A stretch of 30,993 bases of DNA. Origin: Bacteroidales bacterium (GTDB taxonomy: Bacteria > Bacteroidota > Bacteroidia > Bacteroidales > UBA932). Location of the stretch: contig JAFUWW010000091.1 in NCBI GenBank assembly GCA_017471085.1, forward strand, positions 1 to 30,993, read 5' to 3'. Positions 15,951 through 24,830 of the stretch are shown piece by piece (position 1 is the first letter of the stretch; every line of letters begins with the position of its first letter). The position numbers were made by a program, and so were the translations under genes. The notes beneath the pieces were generated by a model that was given only the letters and a program-made list of their open reading frames with translations, had not been told where the DNA came from and did not search any database.

Positions 15951-15979
15951 AAAAAAAACCGGAGCGGAGCTTCCTCCGC
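15951..15979 (-). terminator. Terminator-like hairpin in the HTCS leader
   Basis: On the - strand GCGGAG-GAAG-CTCCGC (15964-15979) is followed by TCCGG and eight T (complement of 15951-15958), ending 16 bases before the HTCS start codon. It could be an attenuator for the regulator, or a stop for transcripts coming from the divergent operon side. Confidence 0.45.
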
Positions 15980-16087
15980 GCGCGTTGGGATGGCAGATTC
16001 CAAAAAATGACAACAATTTGCGAAAACGGACAAGCCCCGGAACAAATCATGTCCGAGATCCGGCAAGCCTTCCGGAAGAAAGGAGGC

Positions 16088-16095
16088 TACTTTTG
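16088..16095 (+). promoter_or_regulatory. Putative -7 element of the esterase/susCD operon
   Basis: TACTTTTG fits TAnnTTTG and lies 25 bases before ATG 16121. No good -33 TTTG stands at the right distance, as is common where an activator such as the HTCS is needed. Confidence 0.5.
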
Positions 16096-16120
16096 CATCA
16101 ACACTAAACGAACCCGCACC

Positions 16121-17551
16121 ATGACGCGCAAAACATTTCCCTTTTTCATGGCGGCGCTCCTTCTGGCCGCCTGTTCCAGCGTGAAGCCTTCTTTCGAGAC
16201 GGCGACCGCCATCACCGAGGTTTTCGGCGACGGACAGCAGGTCACGGCCGTGGCCCTGCATTTCAACGTACCCATGGACGGTACCCTGCTCACTCCCGAG
16301 CAGTTCTCCGTCGTAGAGCTGGTCCCTCCCGAACTTCGTCAGCACGGCCGGGAACCGCTCACGGAAACGGTCCGTGAAAACCGGACGGTAGCCCGTGTCT
16401 ATACCAATACGCTGGCCCAGATGACATCTGCCCCTGAAGCAGGCCCCTGGGTAATCCTTGAACTGGAGAAGACCTATCATTATCTGCCGTCCTTCGGCGG
16501 CGCCCCCCGCGGCAACCAGCCTCAGGGCGAGCGAAAAGGCCCGCAGGGCAGACCGCAGGGCGGTCCTCAGGGCGGCGGTCCCCAGCATCGCGCCATGCCC
16601 GGCAAGGCCGAGATCGTCGCGGCCTACCAGGGCGTCACATCCATCGCCCCTTTCGCAGCCGAGGTGACCTTCAACGGGGAACTCGTATCGGCCAAGGGCA
16701 AGAAAGTGGCGGTTCCGGCGGAGCCTGTGGTAAGCACGGAGACCGTCAACCTGATTGTAGATGATTTCGTGCAGCGCGAGTACCAGGACGAGGCGACCGG
16801 CATTCCCATGGCTTACAACCTGTTCATACCCAAGGACTATGACCCGTCGGTGAAATACCCCCTTGTCCTTTTCATGCCGGATGCCACGGTGACCGGAAAG
16901 GAAACCACCCGAACCCTTACTCAGGGCATCGGAGCGACCATCTGGGCCTCTCCTGCCGAGCAGGCCAAGCACCCTTCTTTCGTGCTGGCTCCCGACTATA
17001 CCCAGCAGATCATCAACGACAACTGGGAGACCAATGAATACTTGGACGCGACGGTGAACCTGATACACAAGCTCTGCGGCGAGTATTCCATCGACACCGA
17101 CCGGATGTACACCACCGGACAGAGCGGCGGCTGCATGCTCTCCTTTGCGATCGATCACTATTATCCCGACCTTTTCGCCGCCTCCCTCCTGATGGCCGGC
17201 AAATGGGACAACAAGCGGGTTTCCAACTTCGTGAATGACAAGATGTGGATGCTCTGCGGCGAGGGGGACCTGGGCGCCCTCCCCAGCATGACCGGCATCT
17301 GTGCGGAATTGCGCAAGCTGGGCGTGAAGGTTTCCGAGGCCCAGTGGAACGGCCGGGTGAGCGCCGAAGAGTTCGACCGCCTGTGCAAGGAGATGGACGC
17401 GGAAGGGGCGGATATCCGCTTCACGCATTTCATCCAGTATTCCGTTTTCCCGGACGACACGCACCTGGACGGCATGGAGCATCTGCAGACCTGGCGGCTC
17501 ACCTATGCCATCGAAGGCGTGCGCGACTGGCTGTTCAGGCAATCTAAATAA
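16121..17551 (+). CDS. Lipoprotein esterase with N-terminal EstA-type Ig-like domain
   Basis: The protein has 476 residues. I chose ATG 16121 (MTRKTFPFFMAALLLAACSS), which gives a signal peptide with lipobox Cys18; the open frame to its left crosses the divergent regulator. Residues 25-200 form an Ig-like domain of the EstA type (TEVFGDGQQVTAVALHFNVPMD), interrupted at about 126-160 by a Gly/Pro/Gln-rich insert. The hydrolase domain (205-476) begins YNLFIPKDYDPSVKYPLVLFMPDA and has TGQSGGC with nucleophile Ser335, probable acid Asp383 (CGEGD) and His453 (GMEHLQTW). The triad appears complete. It is first in the operon, 9 bp before the next gene. The fold is that of the dienelactone-hydrolase/feruloyl-esterase group; substrate unknown. 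Confidence 0.82.
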   Translation: MTRKTFPFFMAALLLAACSSVKPSFETATAITEVFGDGQQVTAVALHFNVPMDGTLLTPEQFSVVELVPPELRQHGREPLTETVRENRTVARVYTNTLAQMTSAPEAGPWVILELEKTYHYLPSFGGAPRGNQPQGERKGPQGRPQGGPQGGGPQHRAMPGKAEIVAAYQGVTSIAPFAAEVTFNGELVSAKGKKVAVPAEPVVSTETVNLIVDDFVQREYQDEATGIPMAYNLFIPKDYDPSVKYPLVLFMPDATVTGKETTRTLTQGIGATIWASPAEQAKHPSFVLAPDYTQQIINDNWETNEYLDATVNLIHKLCGEYSIDTDRMYTTGQSGGCMLSFAIDHYYPDLFAASLLMAGKWDNKRVSNFVNDKMWMLCGEGDLGALPSMTGICAELRKLGVKVSEAQWNGRVSAEEFDRLCKEMDAEGADIRFTHFIQYSVFPDDTHLDGMEHLQTWRLTYAIEGVRDWLFRQSK

Positions 17552-17560
17552 GAGAAAGGA

Positions 17561-20119
17561 ATGAAAAGGATTCTTTTGGTTTGGTTGATCATGGTTGCTG
17601 CCTCCATCCCTGTCTTTGCGCAGGGACAGGCTGCGCAGCAGCCGGTTCCCGCGAACCCGGTTTCGGCGGGAAGTATCGTGAGCGTGGCCGGGATCGGGCA
17701 GGTCTATGGAGACGGCCTCAAACTGGCGGCTGTCGCTATCGAGATGGCCGAGCCCGTTGTCAGTAAAAAACTGAAAATGAGCGACTTTTCCCTGGATTTT
17801 ACGGGGAACAGCCTCCCTGCCAGCGGCAAAGTGACGCGTGTCTATGCCAACGATACCGCCGCAATGGCGGCAAAGGGTCGTGACGGGCGCTACGTCATCC
17901 TGGAAATGGATACCCGGGAATGGCTGCCGGTCTCCGGGGAGACGCCGGAGAAGCGGATGCTGGAAAACCGGGGCGGCCGTCCCCGTCAAGGCGGACAGCG
18001 GCCGCAGCCGAAAGCCACCGACTTCCTCTCGGATGTCTCTTTCCGGGGCAATCCGGACGCGCATCCTTCCATCCGCCTTTCCGGCCGCCACGGCGGTCAG
18101 GGCTTTACCTTCGCCGTCCGGCAGGAAAGCGCTATCAAGGCCGTACGCGGCGCGTCCCTGCCCGTCTCCGGGCAGTGGGTGGACAATGAAAAGAATATCA
18201 CCCTGGTGCTGGACGGCTTCGCCAAGCCGGACTTCCATAACGACCAGAACGGGGTCACCTCCAAGTTCAACCTGTTCGTCCCTTATGCGTATGATCCCGC
18301 CAAGGCGTATCCGCTGGTCATCTACCTGCACGATGAGTATGCCTGCTGGAACCGCCATGACGAGCCGCTCATCAGCGGAAAGGGGGCTTCCCTCTGGGCG
18401 ACGCCCGAGATGCAGGCCCGTGAGGAGGCGTTTGTCCTAGTGCCGGTTTACAAGCGTACCTACCTGACATCCAGTGACATGCATGAGACGGGCCTGGACG
18501 AGACCGTCCGTCTCATCGACAAGGTCTGTGCAACCTTCACCATCGACCGGGACCGCCTGTACCTGGTGGGACAAGGGACCAATGCCGCTGCCGCCATGGT
18601 GCTGCAGGAGGCTTATCCTTCCACGTTCGCCGGGGCTGTCTGCGTAGCAGGCGCCTGGAACGGAGCCAAGTCCTACGAGACGCTGAAAAACGAGAATATC
18701 CTCTTCATCGGCACGGAAGGAGACACGGACGGCACTGCCGCCATCGCCTCCTGCCTGGAAAAGCTGGGCGGTGAGAGCGACCATATCCGCTACCGGAAAT
18801 CGACCGCCGGGGCCGTGGTTCCGGAGGGGTTCGAAAAGAATGCCCTGAACGCACGTGTTTTCACCCTGCGGAAAGCCTACGACGACGGTTTCGTGGCCGA
18901 CTGGCTCTATGCCTGCCGGCGTCCCGAGGCCCGGGTTGTCGTAAAATCCCGGGGGCGGGGGGCAGCATCTGCCGTTAAGCCGCTTTCGTTCAATCCGACC
19001 GGTACCGTGACTATCCGTTACCAGGCGCCGTCTTCCGTGAAAGAGGTCCTGCTGAACGGGGACCTTCTTCCCATGACCGTGGCCCGGAACGAACGGGGCG
19101 TTGAAAACGAAGTGTTCGCCCCCGTGAAGATGTCCAAGACCGTTGAGGGCTGGTGGGAGTACACCACTGGAAAACTGTCCCCGGACCTGTACAAGTACTG
19201 GTTTACCGTGGACGGGGTCCAGACCATCGACATGAACAACCTCTATGTCATGCGGGGCAACCGCACGGACAATGTCAACTATTTCATTGTCAACGACGGT
19301 GTCAGCGCAGACTTCATCACCCAGGATGTCCCGCACGGCACCGTGAGCGCCCGCTGGTACCACAGCGACCACTTCGGAGAGGACCGCCGCATGATGGTGT
19401 ACACCCCCGCCGGCTACGAGGAGGGGACGGACCGCTATCCGGTCCTGTACATCCTGCACGGAGCGACGGAAGATGAGCTCTCCTGGCTGATCCAGGGACG
19501 CATGGTGGAAATCATGGACAACCTGATCGCCCGCGGCGCCTGCAAGCCGATGATCGTGGTGGCGCCCGACGGCGACCTCGAGAACCCGGCGGCCTTGCGG
19601 CTGATGAACTATGACAGCTCCGTGCAGCCGCACATGAACGACGTCCAGAGCCGCCGGATCGGCAAGACCGACTTCGACTATTATGAGAACGAGCGCTTCT
19701 TCCCGGAGATTCTCTCTTTCATCGATTCCCAGTACCGGACCGTGGCGGCCAAGGAAGGCCGTGCGGTGTGCGGCGTTTCCATGGGCGGCCGTTATTCCAT
19801 GAACGTATCCCGCCTGAACCGGAATACCTTCGGTTACGTGGGTCTCTTTTCCCCGGCCCTGGAGCCCGCCAACCACTTCCCCGAGGCGAAGTATGACGAT
19901 GAAATCATCGCCAGCCTCCGCCAGCAGGCGCAGGACGGCGTGTCCCTTTACTGGATCGGCGTGGGCAAGCATGACATGCAATGGCAGACCAACATCCCCT
20001 TCCGGGCTATCCTGGACGAGGTGGGACTTCCGTACCGTTTCAACCCCACCGGAGGCGGTCACACCTACAATAACTGGCGTGTTTACCTGACGCAGTTCGC
20101 GGCAGAACTCTTCAAATAA
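17561..20119 (+). CDS. Two-module esterase: degenerate hydrolase fused to CE1-like (esterase D/feruloyl) domain
   Basis: The protein has 852 residues with signal peptide MKRILLVWLIMVAASIPVFA. Domain order: EstA-type Ig-like domain (about 37-200, with an Arg/Gly/Gln-rich insert at 137-151), a first alpha/beta-hydrolase domain (205-455) similar to that of the preceding gene, a CBM48-like E-set domain (475-575: VLLNGDLLPMTV ... DLYKYWFTVDG), and a CE1/esterase-D domain (590-852). The CE1 domain has GVSMGG with Ser740, Asp805 (GKHDMQ) and His834 (GGGHTYNNW). In the first hydrolase domain the elbow reads VGQGTNA, so Ser is Gly339, and the equivalent of the upstream protein's His is Arg432; it is probably inactive. 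The stop overlaps the next start by one base (TAATG). Confidence 0.85.
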   Translation: MKRILLVWLIMVAASIPVFAQGQAAQQPVPANPVSAGSIVSVAGIGQVYGDGLKLAAVAIEMAEPVVSKKLKMSDFSLDFTGNSLPASGKVTRVYANDTAAMAAKGRDGRYVILEMDTREWLPVSGETPEKRMLENRGGRPRQGGQRPQPKATDFLSDVSFRGNPDAHPSIRLSGRHGGQGFTFAVRQESAIKAVRGASLPVSGQWVDNEKNITLVLDGFAKPDFHNDQNGVTSKFNLFVPYAYDPAKAYPLVIYLHDEYACWNRHDEPLISGKGASLWATPEMQAREEAFVLVPVYKRTYLTSSDMHETGLDETVRLIDKVCATFTIDRDRLYLVGQGTNAAAAMVLQEAYPSTFAGAVCVAGAWNGAKSYETLKNENILFIGTEGDTDGTAAIASCLEKLGGESDHIRYRKSTAGAVVPEGFEKNALNARVFTLRKAYDDGFVADWLYACRRPEARVVVKSRGRGAASAVKPLSFNPTGTVTIRYQAPSSVKEVLLNGDLLPMTVARNERGVENEVFAPVKMSKTVEGWWEYTTGKLSPDLYKYWFTVDGVQTIDMNNLYVMRGNRTDNVNYFIVNDGVSADFITQDVPHGTVSARWYHSDHFGEDRRMMVYTPAGYEEGTDRYPVLYILHGATEDELSWLIQGRMVEIMDNLIARGACKPMIVVAPDGDLENPAALRLMNYDSSVQPHMNDVQSRRIGKTDFDYYENERFFPEILSFIDSQYRTVAAKEGRAVCGVSMGGRYSMNVSRLNRNTFGYVGLFSPALEPANHFPEAKYDDEIIASLRQQAQDGVSLYWIGVGKHDMQWQTNIPFRAILDEVGLPYRFNPTGGGHTYNNWRVYLTQFAAELFK

Positions 20120-21714
20120 TGAATATGAAAAAAAACATGGTCTTCGCTGCCGCCATCCTGGCAACCGTCGCCTGTACGGCAGCCCCCGGCGCGCTCGACT
20201 TCTCCGATGCTTCTTACCGGGAAGTGAGCCTCAGCTACAACGGAACCCCCGTGAGCTTCCGCTACTACCAGAACATCTACTACGTGACCAACGTAGTGGA
20301 TTCCACCTACCAGAAAATGAATCTGTACATCCCGGCCGAGTATTACACCGGAGGCTCTGTCAACGGTTATACTGCCGAAACGGCGCCCATCTTCCTGTAC
20401 CACAAGGTGGCGGGTTACACGGCGGCCAAGGCGACAACCCTTGCCAGCGCCGTCGCCAAGCGGGGGCCGCGTCCCGGCGGACGTCCGCAGGGCGGCCCGG
20501 GCATGGGCCCCGGTGGTCCTGGTGGCCCTGGCGGTCCGGGTATGGGCCCCGGTGGTCCTCAGGGTGGTCCCCAGGGCGGCCCGATGGGCGGCGGTCCGGC
20601 CGAACCCGAGGATGAAAGTCTCATCCCTTCGGAGATCACGGATTCCCCGGAGCATCCCTTCATGCCCCTGGCGGCCCTGTTGCGGGGCTATGTGGTGGCG
20701 GCTCCGGCCGTGCGCGGCCGCACCTGCCCCAGCGGACAGGCGCCTTCCGCCATCGTGGACCTGAAGGCCGCCGTGCGCTATCTGAAATTCAACGACGCCA
20801 AGATGCCGGGCGATGCCTCCAAGATCATCTCGGACGGCACTTCCGCCGGCGGCGCCCTCTCCGCCCTTCTCGGAGCGACGGGCAATCATCCCGACTATGA
20901 GCCTTATCTGAAGGAACTGGGCGCGGCTCCGGCGACGGACGATATCTTCGCTACGCAGGCCTATTGCCCCATCACCAACCTGGAGCACGCCGATGCCGCC
21001 TACGAATGGATGTTCGGCAGCCTGGACGAATCCCAGCACGGGGCCATCACCCCGGAAATGAAGGCCGTATCCCAGGAACTCGCCGCCGCTTTTCCGGCCT
21101 ATGTGAACAGCCTGGACTATGTCAATGCAAGGAATCAGAAGGTGGACATGAATGAGGACGGTACGGGCGCATTCACCGGCTGGGTGTGCCACTTCCTCCG
21201 GGAATCGGCCCAGGAGCAGGTGGATGCCGGCAAGGACCTTTCCGCCTATCCCTGGGTGGAAGTGAAGGACGGAAAGGTGGGGAAGATCGATTTCGAAGGC
21301 TATGTCCGCTATGTGGGCCGGAAAAAGACCCCCGTCGCCTTCGACGCCCTGGACAACACCACCGGCGAGAACAACGAATTCGGCACGCCGGAAGTTCCCA
21401 ACCGGCATTTTACGGCCTTCTCCATGGAACGCAACACCGCCGAAGGGGCACAGATGGCCCCCGAAGCCCTAATCCACATGATGAACCCCATGTATTACAT
21501 CACGGACGAAGTGGCACAGACCTCCCCGCACTGGCGCATTTGCCACGGCACGAAGGACAGCGACACCGCCATGGCGATTCCCATCCTTCTGGCGACGAAT
21601 CTTCTGAACAACGGTTTCGATGTCATCTTCCTCGCTACCTGGGACCAGCCGCACGGCGGCGACTATGACACGGAGGCGCAGTTTGACTGGATCGACAAGA
21701 TTTCAAGACAGTAA
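20119..21714 (+). CDS. Tannase-family (subtype B-like) esterase lipoprotein
   Basis: The protein has 531 residues. ATG 20119 overlaps the previous stop; ATG 20125 (MKKNMVF) is an equally good start. The signal peptide ends in a lipobox-like ATVAC. This is the closest of the three to known subtype B tannases: FRYYQNIYYVTNVVDSTYQKMNLYIP, IVDLKAAVRYLKFND, the elbow DGTSAGGALSALLGATGNHPDYEPYL with Ser242, AYCPITNLEHADAAYEWMFG, then CHGTKDSDTA (acid Asp480 or Asp482) and PHGGDYD with His512. A long Gly/Pro-rich insert fills residues 115-160. The expected reaction is hydrolysis of galloyl or similar phenolic esters at the cell surface or in the periplasm. It is followed 23 bp later by susC. Confidence 0.87.
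   Translation: MNMKKNMVFAAAILATVACTAAPGALDFSDASYREVSLSYNGTPVSFRYYQNIYYVTNVVDSTYQKMNLYIPAEYYTGGSVNGYTAETAPIFLYHKVAGYTAAKATTLASAVAKRGPRPGGRPQGGPGMGPGGPGGPGGPGMGPGGPQGGPQGGPMGGGPAEPEDESLIPSEITDSPEHPFMPLAALLRGYVVAAPAVRGRTCPSGQAPSAIVDLKAAVRYLKFNDAKMPGDASKIISDGTSAGGALSALLGATGNHPDYEPYLKELGAAPATDDIFATQAYCPITNLEHADAAYEWMFGSLDESQHGAITPEMKAVSQELAAAFPAYVNSLDYVNARNQKVDMNEDGTGAFTGWVCHFLRESAQEQVDAGKDLSAYPWVEVKDGKVGKIDFEGYVRYVGRKKTPVAFDALDNTTGENNEFGTPEVPNRHFTAFSMERNTAEGAQMAPEALIHMMNPMYYITDEVAQTSPHWRICHGTKDSDTAMAIPILLATNLLNNGFDVIFLATWDQPHGGDYDTEAQFDWIDKISRQ
20461..20598 (+). repeat. Gly/Pro-rich low-complexity coding insert
   Basis: This is coding sequence for residues 115-160 of the tannase-family lipoprotein, built of repeats such as GGPGGPGGPGMGPGGPQGG. 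The DNA repeats GGTGGTCCT and GGCGGTCCG variants, so slippage and length change are plausible. Confidence 0.85.
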
Positions 21715-21737
21715 CATAACCAACTAAAACAACCATT

Positions 21738-24700
21738 ATGTTTAAAAACAAATTCTTCGGGTTGCTTTTTGCAACCGTTCTCCTGTGCCTGCCACTTCTG
21801 GCTACGGCACAGCCTCGTGGAGGAAACGTGACGGCAGCCGGTACGGTCGTGGACCAGGCCGGGCTTCCGGTCATCGGGGCTTCCGTCATCGAAGCCGGAA
21901 CTACCAACGGCGTCGTGACCGATCTGGACGGTAAGTTCACCCTCCAGGTCAAGCGCGGGGCCCTGCTTCAGGTATCCTGCATCGGTTATGTCTCCCAGGA
22001 AGTCCAGGAGGCACCGTCCCTCTCCATCGTCCTGCAGGAAGACAATGAAATGCTGGAAGAAACCGTGGTAATCGGCTACGGTGTCCAGAAAAAGAGCTCC
22101 CTGACCGGCGCGATTTCGTCCGTGAAGAGCGAGGATCTGGAAAACCGTACCATCACGACGCTGCAGGAAGGCCTGCAGGGAAAGACGGCCGGTGTCCAGT
22201 TCATCTCCACCGGTTCCGAACCGGGCGCCACGGGTAGCATCCGCATCCGCGGTATCTCTTCCAACGCCTCCACCGAACCCCTCTATGTCGTGGACGGCGT
22301 GCGCGTGAACGACATCAGCGGCATCGATCCCAACAACATCGAGTCCATGGAAGTCCTGAAGGACGCCGCCTCGGCCGCCATCTACGGCGCCGAAGCCGGT
22401 AACGGCGTGGTTCTGGTGAGCACCAAGAAGGGAAAGAAAGGCACCGGGCATATCGCCTATGATTTCCAGTACACCACGCAAACCCTTGCCCAGAAGCCGG
22501 AACTGCTGAATGCCGCCCAGTACAAGGAGTATATGCTGGAAGCCGGCACCTTGACCGAAAACCGGATCAACGAAGTTTGGGACGGGAAAACGGATACCGA
22601 CTGGATCGACACCATTTTCGAGACCGGCCGCCTGCAGAAACATACGCTCAGCTTTACCGGCGGCAACGAAAGAGGCAACTACTTCCTTTCCCTGGGTTAT
22701 TCCGACAACAACGGTATCATCGTTGGCGACAATGACACGTACAAGCGTCTGACCGCCGCCATCAATGCCGAATACAAGATTACGGACTGGCTCACCGTGG
22801 GTACCACCAACAACATCTCCCGCACGGAGAAGCTGAACCAGACCACCAATGAGGCCAACGGAAACCTGCTGATTTCCGCCCTGATGTACGAGCCTTTCCT
22901 GGCTCCCACCTACACGGCCTCCGGCATGACCGACTACATGAAGAACCTCCTGGATCAGGGACACAGCCTGCTTCAGGACGCCAACGGGGACTATTTCGGC
23001 ATTTCTTCCATCCAGAATGCCTGTACCAATCCGCTGATCCTGGCCAACAACAAGCGGCAGGAGAGCGACGGGTTCGGCATCCATGGCAGCATTTATGGCA
23101 ATCTTACTCCCTTCAAGGGACTTGTCTTCACCAGCCGCTTCGGCTACAGGCTTGCCGCCAACAATACCCGGAACGTGACCTTCCCGTTCTATGGATACGG
23201 CAGTGCAGAGCAGAAGAATCTGGGCATGTCTTCCCGCTCGGGCAATGTTGTCTATTATCAGTGGGAAAACTTTGCCAACTATACCCATACCTGGAACAAG
23301 GCCCACACGCTCAATGCCATGGCCGGTTTCTCCTTCCAGGAAAACAAGACAAACTATACTTTAGGAGAACTTACTCCCGGAAGTGAGAGTGCTCTCCAGA
23401 ACGATGCTTCCAATTTCTGGTATCTGGCCTATGCCTCCGACTCTGCCGTCAAGTCCGTGGACGGTGAGGCGCTCAGGACCGCCAAGATGAGCTGGTTCGG
23501 CCGTCTGGGATATGAATACAAGAACAAGTACATGGTGCAGGCCACCCTGCGTGCCGACGCGGCCGACTCCTCTTATCTCCCGGTGACCAACAAGTGGGGC
23601 TTCTTCCCTTCTGTATCCGCCGGATGGACCATCAGTGAAGAAGACTTCTTCGCTCCTTTGAAGAGTGTCGTGAACAACTTGAAACTGCGCGCTTCCTGGG
23701 GACAGAACGGCAGCCTGGCTTCCCTTGGCAACTATGAATATGCTTCTACCATCATTCCTTACTACAGTTATCCTCTGGCAAGCAATGGTACGACCGTTAT
23801 GGGGCAATACCCGAACGCCTTGGGCAATGACAATCTGAAATGGGAGACTTCCGAGCAGTTCGACCTGGGTCTGGACGCCCGTCTGTTCAATGACCGCCTC
23901 ACCATCGGCATCGACTGGTTTGACAAGGAGACCCGTGACCTGCTGGTATCCGGTGTCGTTCCGTCCCTCTCCGTGGGCGGCACCCTCTCTCCGATCAACG
24001 CCGGTAACGTGTCCAACAAGGGCTTCGAGTTCGAACTGGGCTGGAAAGACCACTTGGGCGACTTCAGCTATGGGATCAGCGGCAACCTGGCCACCCTCAA
24101 AAACGTGGTCACCTATGTCGATCCTTCCCTGGACTTCATCGCTGGAACCACCCGCGGCCGTACCGCTCTCACCGCCTTCCAGGAAGGATATCCGGTCTAT
24201 TATTTCCGCGGCTACAGATATGCCGGCGTTAACGAGGCAGACGGTTCCCCGCTTTTCTACGACAAGAACGGAGAAAAGACGGCCATGCCGAAGGATGACG
24301 ATATCACTTATATCGGCGATGCCATTCCTGATTTCACCTATGGCATCACCATCAACATGGCCTGGAAGGGCTTTGACTTCCTTGTCTTTGCCAACGGCAG
24401 CCAGGGTAATCAGAACTACCTGCTGCTGGATGAGTTCAACACCTCCGGCAACAAGCTCAAGAAGGTGTTCTACGACGACCGCTGGACGCCGTCCAACCAT
24501 GCCGGAACCAAACCGGCCCTTACGACTGCAGGCAATCTGGCGTCAACCTACAATAACTCCAATGCCCGCGTATTTGACGCCAGCTATTTCAAGATCAACC
24601 AGATACAGCTGGGATACAGCCTTCCGAAAAGCCTGCTGAAGCATATCAGCCTGAATCGTGCCCGCGTCTACTGCTCCCTGGACGATTTCTTCATCTTCAC

Positions 24701-24818
24701 CAAATATCCTGGCTATAGCCCCGATGCCGCGGCCAGCGCAGTGCAAGGCGTAGGTATCGACTATGGTGCTTACCCTGCCTCCAGGAAGCTGGTCTTCGGT
24801 CTGAACGTTGAATTTTAA
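21738..24818 (+). CDS. SusC/RagA-family TonB-dependent outer-membrane receptor
   Basis: The protein has 1026 residues with signal peptide MFKNKFFGLLFATVLLCLPLLATA. A carboxypeptidase-regulatory-like domain (about 32-110: AAGTVVDQAGLPVIGASV ... CIGYVSQEV) is followed by a TonB plug containing SIRIRG, EPLYVVDGVRV and AAIYGAEAGNGVV, the SusC signature region (here AEAGNGVV rather than the more usual SRAANGVI). The long C-terminal part is the 22-strand barrel, ending ...RKLVFGLNVEF with the terminal Phe typical of barrel proteins. It forms the import channel capped by the SusD encoded 12 bp downstream. It lies in the middle of the esterase operon, so its cargo is probably a product or substrate of those enzymes. 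Confidence 0.97.
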   Translation: MFKNKFFGLLFATVLLCLPLLATAQPRGGNVTAAGTVVDQAGLPVIGASVIEAGTTNGVVTDLDGKFTLQVKRGALLQVSCIGYVSQEVQEAPSLSIVLQEDNEMLEETVVIGYGVQKKSSLTGAISSVKSEDLENRTITTLQEGLQGKTAGVQFISTGSEPGATGSIRIRGISSNASTEPLYVVDGVRVNDISGIDPNNIESMEVLKDAASAAIYGAEAGNGVVLVSTKKGKKGTGHIAYDFQYTTQTLAQKPELLNAAQYKEYMLEAGTLTENRINEVWDGKTDTDWIDTIFETGRLQKHTLSFTGGNERGNYFLSLGYSDNNGIIVGDNDTYKRLTAAINAEYKITDWLTVGTTNNISRTEKLNQTTNEANGNLLISALMYEPFLAPTYTASGMTDYMKNLLDQGHSLLQDANGDYFGISSIQNACTNPLILANNKRQESDGFGIHGSIYGNLTPFKGLVFTSRFGYRLAANNTRNVTFPFYGYGSAEQKNLGMSSRSGNVVYYQWENFANYTHTWNKAHTLNAMAGFSFQENKTNYTLGELTPGSESALQNDASNFWYLAYASDSAVKSVDGEALRTAKMSWFGRLGYEYKNKYMVQATLRADAADSSYLPVTNKWGFFPSVSAGWTISEEDFFAPLKSVVNNLKLRASWGQNGSLASLGNYEYASTIIPYYSYPLASNGTTVMGQYPNALGNDNLKWETSEQFDLGLDARLFNDRLTIGIDWFDKETRDLLVSGVVPSLSVGGTLSPINAGNVSNKGFEFELGWKDHLGDFSYGISGNLATLKNVVTYVDPSLDFIAGTTRGRTALTAFQEGYPVYYFRGYRYAGVNEADGSPLFYDKNGEKTAMPKDDDITYIGDAIPDFTYGITINMAWKGFDFLVFANGSQGNQNYLLLDEFNTSGNKLKKVFYDDRWTPSNHAGTKPALTTAGNLASTYNNSNARVFDASYFKINQIQLGYSLPKSLLKHISLNRARVYCSLDDFFIFTKYPGYSPDAAASAVQGVGIDYGAYPASRKLVFGLNVEF

Positions 24819-24830
24819 TCATCGCAACCC

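Noticed and set aside
15251..16120. N-terminal extension of the first esterase frame
   Set aside because: It overlaps the HTCS gene in antisense. ATG 16121 gives a lipoprotein signal peptide directly.
15935..18358. N-terminal extension of the HTCS frame by 808 codons
   Set aside because: The extension runs through the divergent promoter region and antisense to two esterase genes. The HTCS has its own signal peptide at ATG 15934.
18437..20164. Long - strand open frame of 575 codons
   Set aside because: It lies antisense to the clear CE1 esterase gene, has no signal or domain pattern, and is a G+C-driven shadow frame.
20461..20598. Frameshift or assembly artefact in the Gly/Pro-rich tract
   Set aside because: The frame stays open and the tannase motifs continue correctly on both sides; similar tracts occur in four other genes of the locus.
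21663..23306. - strand open frame of 547 codons across susC
   Set aside because: Antisense to a full-length SusC with clear motifs; the composition (Gly, Val, Asp, His-rich) is typical of a shadow frame.
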